A stretch of 48,055 nucleotides of DNA, taken from contig JARGOB010000022.1 in the NCBI GenBank assembly GCA_029212925.1, forward strand, positions 1 to 48,055, given 5' to 3'. A program made the translations under genes and the position numbers. The stretch is from Coxiellaceae bacterium (GTDB lineage: Bacteria; Pseudomonadota; Gammaproteobacteria; Coxiellales; Coxiellaceae). The notes under the pieces were generated by a model, which saw only the letters and a list, made by a program, of their open reading frames with translations, had not been told where the DNA came from and did no database searches. This document shows positions 47,573 to 48,055 of this stretch, piece by piece (the stretch's first letter is position 1; every line of letters begins with the position of its first letter).

Positions 47573-48019
47573 TTGTATCGTTGCGTTTTGAATTTAATAA
47601 GTAATGCATTAAAGTTTACAGAAACAGGTTATGTAAGGGTGTGTGTTAGCTCAAGGAAAATAAAAAGCACATCAATTCTGTTAATAATCATTGTAGAAGA
47701 TTCCGGGGCTGGTATTCCAAGAGATAAATTTGATGTTATTTTTGAGCACTTTTCTCGATTAACACCTTCATTTGAGGGTGTTTACAAAGGTGCTGGGCTT
47801 GGTTTGTATACAGTGAAGCGCTACATTAAGGCTATGAATGGAAAAATTGAGGTAAGTAGTGAATTGAACAAAGGTACTTGCTTCACGGTAACTCTCCCAT
47901 TCAAGATTTCTGATCATGCGGATATCGGTAAGGAAACGATTGAGCAGGAAATTGAAGATATACCGGATGAATATAATTCAGCTATAGAAATAAAAAATGT
48001 TAAGAAGCTGTTTGATTAA
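47573..48019 (+). pseudogene. sensor histidine kinase, C-terminal ATPase part
   Basis: This is the in-frame continuation of the interrupted kinase: N-box LNLISNALKFT, G1 box VEDSGAGIP, F-box region EHFSRL and G2 box GAGLGLYTVKRYI, ending with GTCFTVTLPF. About 148 residues can be read from TTG 47573, but no ribosome site precedes it, so independent translation is doubtful. No receiver domain follows before the stop at 48019. Together the two parts equal one ordinary kinase of about 510 residues. Confidence 0.75.
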
Positions 48020-48055
48020 ACAAAATACTGTATAGTTCCTCACTGGAAATCAGTG

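Overview
The window is a continuous, gene-dense stretch of chromosome from a gammaproteobacterium with an AT-leaning genome. Housekeeping gene orders are gammaproteobacterial: fxsA upstream of groES-groEL, aroQ-accB-accC-prmA, and pssA-nadC. Several traits suggest a host-associated lineage such as the Legionellales (Coxiellaceae, Legionella or Berkiella-like). These are a TPP-riboswitch-controlled thiamine transporter, an IcmN/DotK-like OmpA lipoprotein, DXP-independent vitamin B6 synthesis (pdxST), and a basic low-complexity protein that looks like an effector. That placement is inference; no rRNA or other phylogenetic marker is present.

Layout. 1-5050: small envelope or secreted proteins (OmpA lipoprotein, Cys-rich secreted protein, beta-barrel), then a 2OG-Fe(II) oxygenase coupled to hemF. 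5062-7507: a solitary ORF6N gene, a TPP riboswitch with pnuT, and an ornithine cyclodeaminase-family gene. 7511-19821: a large Wsp-like chemosensory locus. A REC-GGDEF-EAL gene is divergent from a tightly overlapping operon of cheW, cheR-TPR, cheW, MCP, cheA-REC, cheB, cheY, cheC, PAS-GGDEF and cheC. 19805-22994: prmA, accC, accB, aroQ on the minus strand. 23203-25512: pdxS, pdxT, dat. 25491-28508 (minus): an Lnt-like protein without its catalytic Cys, and an internally triplicated outer-membrane protein. 28671-33577: an unknown membrane protein, a pair of GC-rich hairpins, acnA, a YhhQ-family transporter and fxsA. 33628-35804: a sigma-32-type promoter, groES, groEL and a terminator. 35824-39658: clsB-like, LOG-family and DUF3579 genes (minus), then pssA and nadC (plus). 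39722-48019: a degenerate PAS-GGDEF, an AmpG-like MFS protein, two unknown proteins, an SDR enzyme, a heme-oxygenase-like diiron candidate, and a sensor kinase interrupted by an in-frame stop.

The main system is the chemosensory locus. Its MCP has two adjacent PAS domains, and both keep the FixL heme-ligand His and the FG-loop Arg at the exact 20-residue spacing. The likely outputs are c-di-GMP enzymes, and two CheC-type phosphatases with intact motifs are encoded in the operon. I infer an oxygen- or redox-gas-sensing array that controls c-di-GMP, with CheC-mediated signal termination. No flagellar genes are present here. A further PAS-GGDEF at 39722 has lost its active site but keeps the c-di-GMP I-site, so it could be a receptor for the same second messenger.
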